Below are positions 28,723 to 31,934 of a stretch of 31,934 bases of DNA, one piece after another. Both the position numbers and the translations under genes were made by a program. Under the pieces are notes generated by a model. It searched no databases and was not told the origin of the DNA. It saw only the letters and a list, made by a program, of their open reading frames with translations. Location of the stretch: positions 1 through 31,934 of the forward strand of contig CALFIU010000105.1 of assembly GCA_937877455.1 (NCBI GenBank), given 5' to 3'. The first letter of the stretch is position 1; each line of letters starts with the position of its first letter. The DNA comes from an uncultured Bacteroidales bacterium (lineage in GTDB: Bacteria > Bacteroidota > Bacteroidia > Bacteroidales > UBA3824).

Positions 28723-28727
28723 TTATT
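28723..28727. repeat. Right target-site duplication TTATT
   Basis: This is the direct repeat partner of 637-641. It follows the right terminus, whose reverse complement reads TTCCTTGA against the left terminus TTCCTTAA. Confidence 0.65.
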
Positions 28728-28913
28728 TTTGTATCAGTCAATTAGAGGTGGTTTGGGCGGTTGGGGTTGAGATACGGTTCGTTTTATGGGGGGTAGTGTT
28801 AGTGATTTATATTATTTAAGTAACAGAAATAAATTACTTTTACAGCGAAAGCAGGAAAAACTTAATCGCACAGTTTGAATCGGAATTGCAAGAGATTGAA
28901 CAATTTATCTCCG

Positions 28914-29330
28914 ATGAAAAAATCAGAAAACGAAAAGGACATAATCGTCCGTATGGTTAAGACGTACCGCGAATGGTACAACAACCGCAACGGAGTTCCG
29001 GTTCAATACAGCAGTCAAAACGCCTACGTTATAGAATACAATACGATGAAAGACATTTTCAACATGCTGCGCGGAACGTACCAAGCCAAGAACCCAAACA
29101 CAATCCCTTCCGACGATGCCATTCTCGGAATGTGGCAAAGGCTTTTAGAGTACCTGACCGAGAAAAACAATTACTATTACATGACCCTCGGCAGCATACA
29201 CAAATCCTACAACACGATTATTGCCCAGTTAATTAGGCATAATCAGAAACTGGCTTCCAACGAAGCGAAAAAAATCGGCGAGAAACAGCAACAAAAGTTG
29301 AATTTCTTAACACAAATGATGAATGGCTGA
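28914..29330 (+). CDS. Second-element homologue of 22138-22521
   Basis: A 138-residue protein from the ATG at 28914 (MKKSENEKDIIVRMVKTYRE). It shares the W-Y helix block (EWYNNRNGVPVQYSSQNAYV) and SDDAILGMWQRLLEYL with the prophage gene at 22138-22521, but the DNA differs throughout. It overlaps the next gene by 8 bases, so the pair is coupled. It belongs to a second Mu-like element that lies outside the prophage, right of the duplicated target site. Its upstream early genes are missing from the window. Confidence 0.75.
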   Translation: MKKSENEKDIIVRMVKTYREWYNNRNGVPVQYSSQNAYVIEYNTMKDIFNMLRGTYQAKNPNTIPSDDAILGMWQRLLEYLTEKNNYYYMTLGSIHKSYNTIIAQLIRHNQKLASNEAKKIGEKQQQKLNFLTQMMNG

Positions 29331-29955
29331 TTTAGTAAAAAAGAGTGAGGCGGGCTTAAAGCCCGCACTCCAATTGAACCAAAAAGAGTTCTTACAGACG
29401 TTTTCGCCCATCAAATGCGTAACAATGTTTGAGGCTGACATTATCCCGCTTGACTGCGCCCGACGCTCTGACGTTCCGTCTCTGATAGACATCAAAAAGC
29501 AATACGGTGAGGATTACCTCACCGGCTTTGTCTGCCTTTGGATTACTGAAATCTTGGACTATTACGGCAAAAAATACCCATCAGAAAACGTTATTAAGAC
29601 CTGCGCCTTAGATTGTCTGAAAGGCAGAATGTATTTAAATATCGCTGACATAAACCTAATATTCGGCGACATCAGCCGCACGGCATCTGATATTAACATG
29701 CCGAGGATTGTTAAAGCCTTTGCCGACTATGCCAACGAGCGGGCAACCTCTTTCTACGAGAAAAAACTGAGTGAAGACGATGTTATTAAAAAACACGGTT
29801 ACATGCCCAAACCAATTGCCGATATAGCAAAACAAACGGCCGAGGCTATGCAAGAATTTCAACTACAACAGGCGCAAAAACAAGCACAATTGGAACTTGC
29901 AGAACTCAACCGCATATATCATTTGCAAAGCATTTTAGATGGCGTTAAAAAATAA
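29323..29955 (+). CDS. Second-element homologue of 21424-22089
   Basis: A 210-residue protein. It aligns with the prophage gene from the first residues (LVKKSEAGLKPALQ against LVKKEEPQASVAL), then FLQTFSPIKC, DVPSLIDIKKQYGEDYLTGF, YYGKKYPSENVI, MYLNIADINLIFGDI, FADYANERATSF and VIKKHGYMPKP. The C-terminus is a glutamine-rich coiled coil (QEFQLQQAQKQAQLELAELN). A perfect palindrome GCGGGCTT-A-AAGCCCGC is coded within residues 10-15. Its function is unknown, as for the prophage copy. It faces the gpG gene of the same element across a 6-base gap. Confidence 0.8.
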   Translation: MADLVKKSEAGLKPALQLNQKEFLQTFSPIKCVTMFEADIIPLDCARRSDVPSLIDIKKQYGEDYLTGFVCLWITEILDYYGKKYPSENVIKTCALDCLKGRMYLNIADINLIFGDISRTASDINMPRIVKAFADYANERATSFYEKKLSEDDVIKKHGYMPKPIADIAKQTAEAMQEFQLQQAQKQAQLELAELNRIYHLQSILDGVKK

Positions 29956-29961
29956 CAATTT

Positions 29962-30501
29962 TCAACTTTTAATTTTAAAAAAAGTTTCTATCAATTTGTT
30001 GATATACTTGTTAGCTATTTTATCCACTCTTATTTTAACTTCGGGGCTTTCTCCTATAAACTGCCTTTGCGGTATGGTAATGAAAGTTCCGATTTTTTTT
30101 AGTGCCAAGGCTTTATATAATTGCGCCTCTTCGTAGTTGGTTTTGCTGGCTTTAAGAACTTGTCCCTTCTTACCTTTTTTTACCTTTTTTGACAAAGACA
30201 TATATTTTGCCCAAAAGAACCGGTGCATCTTGGGCGTTATCTTTATTTTGCCACCTTCGTTGTGTATTTGGGCGTATGGAAGGTTGGATGTCCAAACTAT
30301 TGTATTACCTGTAATAGTATATTTAAGGCTGCGGCGCAATGCTCCAGAATCCACCAGCAAAGAACCGCGGCGGTTGTTGATGCGGTTTTTCCATTGTTTG
30401 CCATAAAAAGACTTGGTTTCAAAACTCTTATCAAACAAATCTGACAAATTTATTGCCGACTCCTTTACTATTGCTGCAAAGATTTTTTCTAATGCTGACA
30501 T
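29962..30501 (-). CDS. Second-element gpG-like virion morphogenesis protein
   Basis: A 179-residue gpG-family protein: KESAINLSDLFDKSFETKSF, W-K-N-R context, DSGALRRSLKYTITGNTIVW, then LPYAQIHNEGGKIKITPKMH, and the motif IPQRQFIGESPEV. It is closer to the usual gpG length than the prophage copy and contains an extra lysine-rich loop (KKVKKGKKGQVLKASKT). It lies downstream of F and the unknown gene 30517-30876, the Mu order F then G. It is not homologous at DNA level to 1150-1629. Confidence 0.82.
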   Translation of the reverse strand: MSALEKIFAAIVKESAINLSDLFDKSFETKSFYGKQWKNRINNRRGSLLVDSGALRRSLKYTITGNTIVWTSNLPYAQIHNEGGKIKITPKMHRFFWAKYMSLSKKVKKGKKGQVLKASKTNYEEAQLYKALALKKIGTFITIPQRQFIGESPEVKIRVDKIANKYINKLIETFFKIKS

Positions 30502-30516
30502 GGTGGGTGTTTTTTA

Positions 30517-30876
30517 TTATTTGTTGTGTAATTCAAAATCGTTTAATGCCGTAAGGTGGCAGTCTGTTAAGTCTGTATGCTGTAATAGAAAATCCCTAAT
30601 TTTATACAATCCTGCGTTTTTTAAGTCCGCACTCTCAAGCATATTGTTAAGGTCTTTTATAGTCTTTTTGCTTAAAAAATCGCTTACTTTCCCAAAATAC
30701 CATTTTTTTCCGTCTGGGTCTTCCCATGTTATTTTCATAGTCCAACTTGGTAAAATCAAGTCTCCACACAATTCTTTGCCGCCAATATTCAACTCGTCCG
30801 CTAAAACTCGTATTAGCCAGTCGAAAAACTCACGGTTTGAACGGCTTTTGTTTGCAAGTGCAATTTTTTTTGTCAT
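30517..30876 (-). CDS. Unknown protein between F-toxin and gpG; candidate immunity protein
   Basis: A 119-residue protein (KSRSNREFFDWLIRVLADEL, then LPSWTMKITWEDPDGKKWYF, then LKNAGLYKIRDFLLQHTDLT). It is a soluble alpha-beta protein; I do not recognise it. It stands directly after a split F-like protein with a nuclease-like tail and before gpG, where Mu has nothing. In polymorphic toxin systems the gene after the toxin often encodes its immunity protein, which makes this a reasonable candidate. A structural role is the alternative. Confidence 0.6.
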   Translation of the reverse strand: MTKKIALANKSRSNREFFDWLIRVLADELNIGGKELCGDLILPSWTMKITWEDPDGKKWYFGKVSDFLSKKTIKDLNNMLESADLKNAGLYKIRDFLLQHTDLTDCHLTALNDFELHNK

Positions 30877-30880
30877 TTTT

Positions 30881-30911
30881 GTTTGTTGGTTTAAAAATTA
30901 TTTGTACTTTT
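30881..30911 (+). promoter_or_regulatory. Plus-strand promoter directed into the toxin-like region
   Basis: TTTG (30881-30884), 19 bases, then TACTTTTG (30904-30911) match the Bacteroidetes consensus exactly. A start near 30918 would run antisense through the toxin-like piece at 30962-31210. Downstream there is only a short frame (ATG at 30924, 12 codons). Confidence 0.45.
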
Positions 30912-30961
30912 GTGGTGTAAGGAATGAAACACGCTAACAGAGACGGTTTGCTTACCGAAGG

Positions 30962-31210
30962 TTAGAATGTTTTGTTCCTTATTTTGCTTTTGTCAAAGTG
31001 CATTTCGTCTTGTATATGATGAATGTATTTTTTACCGTTTACTTCCTTAATCACAATATACGAAAAACCTTTCATAAACTTAATTTCGTAATAATGCCAA
31101 ATAGTTTCTGTTGTATGCCCGTGAACATCATTTCCTTTTATATCCAGAGTATTACCCAAATATTTTGCATTTTGGGGTTGTAAAAGGGTTTTAAGGTAAT
31201 AAACAGCCAT
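30962..31210 (-). pseudogene. Nuclease-toxin-like C-terminal piece, out of frame with the F-like gene
   Basis: An 82-residue frame: MAVYYLKTLLQPQNAKYLGN, then TIWHYYEIKFMKGFSYIVIK, then EVNGKKYIHHIQDEMHF. The pattern of a basic helix, H-Y-Y-E strand, and a strand with histidines near the end resembles the phage-borne barnase/EndoU/colicin E5/RelE-like nucleases (PBECR group) at the ends of F-like proteins. It begins 20 bases before the F stop in the +1 frame. So either a one-base change split a fused protein, or it is expressed separately or by frameshift. The fold is inferred from pattern only. Confidence 0.5.
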
Positions 31211-31934
31211 ATTTCTTGCGAATGGATAAACTGTGCGGCTTGCCTGTAACAGTTTTTATATCCTGATATTTTATTGTTAATTTATCAACATCGCCGTTGT
31301 TAATATTCCATTCTATATATTCTTTATCACCTATCAACTTTTGATAATGATTCCGTGCTGTTTCTCTTGACCATTTTACGGATTCTTTATCTATTTTTCT
31401 ACACGCCTTACATATAGCCTTTGCATTGTCAAAAATTAGTTTTTTAAACTCGCATTCCCCGCATCCTTTGGGCAAATACGGGTGCTTACTTGGAAACAGC
31501 CGTTTTTTCTCTGCCAAATTTTCTTTAAACATCTTTTCTTTTGGCGTTTTAAAGCAACTTTCTGCTTTTGCTATGCTTCCGTGGCTGTCTTGTTCGGGAT
31601 AATCGTCTTTAAGAACTGCCACCACCGTGCAACGGCAACCCCAACCATTTGGCGGTGTGTACTGTTTCCAAAATGGATCGTCCACTGGCAATGTTGTTCC
31701 GTGTAATATGCGGTGCGATGCGCGGACTCTTTCGTCGTTGGCAGTGCGATATTGTAGGTTGATGTGGTCTTTGTTTTTCTCAAAGTCTGCCCACTTGCCA
31801 GCCATCTGCGCCGATTGTAAGGCTTGGTTATATTCGGTGCGAAGGTAGTTGTGGTTATAGTCTTTGTTTAGTGTTAAAACATTTATATATTCAAAATAGA
31901 CTATATTATTCAAAAAAATAATCATAACCGCAAA
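31191..31934 (-). CDS. Second-element Mu gpF-like minor head protein, 5' truncated by window end
   Basis: The frame is open to the last bases, so the N-terminus is missing. Visible parts are YNHNYLRTEYNQALQSAQMA, then WADFEKNKDHINLQYRTAND, RVRASHRILHGTTLPVDDPF and WKQYTPPNGWGCRCTVV, which are the signature of the F family, and a cysteine linker (GCGECEF and CKACRK) like that of the prophage protein. After a short linker (TGKPHSLSIRKKYGCLLP) the frame ends, and the nuclease-like part continues in another frame. The ATG at 31925 may not be the true start. Confidence 0.8.
   Translation of the reverse strand, partial: FAVMIIFLNNIVYFEYINVLTLNKDYNHNYLRTEYNQALQSAQMAGKWADFEKNKDHINLQYRTANDERVRASHRILHGTTLPVDDPFWKQYTPPNGWGCRCTVVAVLKDDYPEQDSHGSIAKAESCFKTPKEKMFKENLAEKKRLFPSKHPYLPKGCGECEFKKLIFDNAKAICKACRKIDKESVKWSRETARNHYQKLIGDKEYIEWNINNGDVDKLTIKYQDIKTVTGKPHSLSIRKKYGCLLP

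Noticed and set aside
28840..28960. Remnant of an upstream early gene (frame QFESELQEIEQFISDEK)
   Set aside because: The frame looks protein-like but is short, overlaps the start of 28914-29330 and cannot be tied to a family.
1..31934. tRNA or rRNA genes
   Set aside because: No cloverleaf-like or rRNA-like sequence was noticed, and the insertion is explained by transposition, not by a tRNA attachment site.

Overview
The window looks like a Bacteroidales chromosome. Promoters fit the Bacteroidetes pattern (TTTG, about 20 bases, TAnnTTTG), Shine-Dalgarno sequences are essentially absent, and the phage families are those seen in Bacteroidetes Mu-like phages. Most of the window is one apparently complete Mu-like transposable prophage, which I place at about 642-28722 (28.1 kb). 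It sits three bases after the stop codon of a type I restriction specificity gene (hsdS, 5'-truncated by the window edge). The boundaries rest on a 5-bp direct repeat TTATT (637-641 and 28723-28727), short inverted termini TTCCTTRA, and a 15-bp inverted repeat near the two ends that should be the transposase-binding site.

Layout: (1) 683-13077, minus strand: one long structural operon. In transcription order it holds prohead protease with nested scaffold, major capsid protein, a small membrane protein, tail sheath, tail tube, two-frame tail chaperone (programmed -1 frameshift), tape measure, a DUF6046-like protein, a gpD-like hub, a spike, gp46-like, LysM gpX-like and J-like baseplate proteins, tail collar fibre, gpG and a gp37-like protein. 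(2) 13078-13362: a divergent control region with one promoter per strand and a terminator-like hairpin in the structural-operon leader. (3) 13363-18660, plus strand: small and large terminase, gp36-like, gp29-like portal, and an F-like head protein with an AT-rich C-terminal extension that may be an effector. (4) 18677-21109: small accessory genes and a fibre-like protein, ending at a bidirectional terminator. (5) 21177-27785, minus strand: the early operon, with a small first gene, MuA-like transposase, MuB-like ATPase, RecA-like ATPase, GemA-like protein, DUF3164 and small genes. (6) 27786-28722: early promoter with two palindromic operators, divergent repressor, a TGTCCGTCC repeat cluster, a strong terminator and the right end.

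To the right (28728-31934) lies a second, different and incomplete Mu-like element in mirror orientation. It has two early-type genes on the plus strand (homologues of 22138-22521 and 21424-22089) facing gpG, an unknown gene, a possible nuclease-toxin piece and an F-like protein on the minus strand. The F gene and the toxin piece are in different frames.

Two signals stand out. First, almost every gapped junction in the minus-strand operons is filled by AT-rich short-period repeats (7-bp AATTGTC/AATTATG units, 9-bp TCAATYACT units, GATTTGTT-type units). These often supply the upstream gene's stop codon and run up to the next start, and similar repeats also occur in frame inside coding sequence. 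Second, both F-like head proteins carry unrelated C-terminal extensions, which suggests polymorphic toxins or effectors delivered by Mu-like phages. No lysis enzyme and no reverse transcriptase were recognised.
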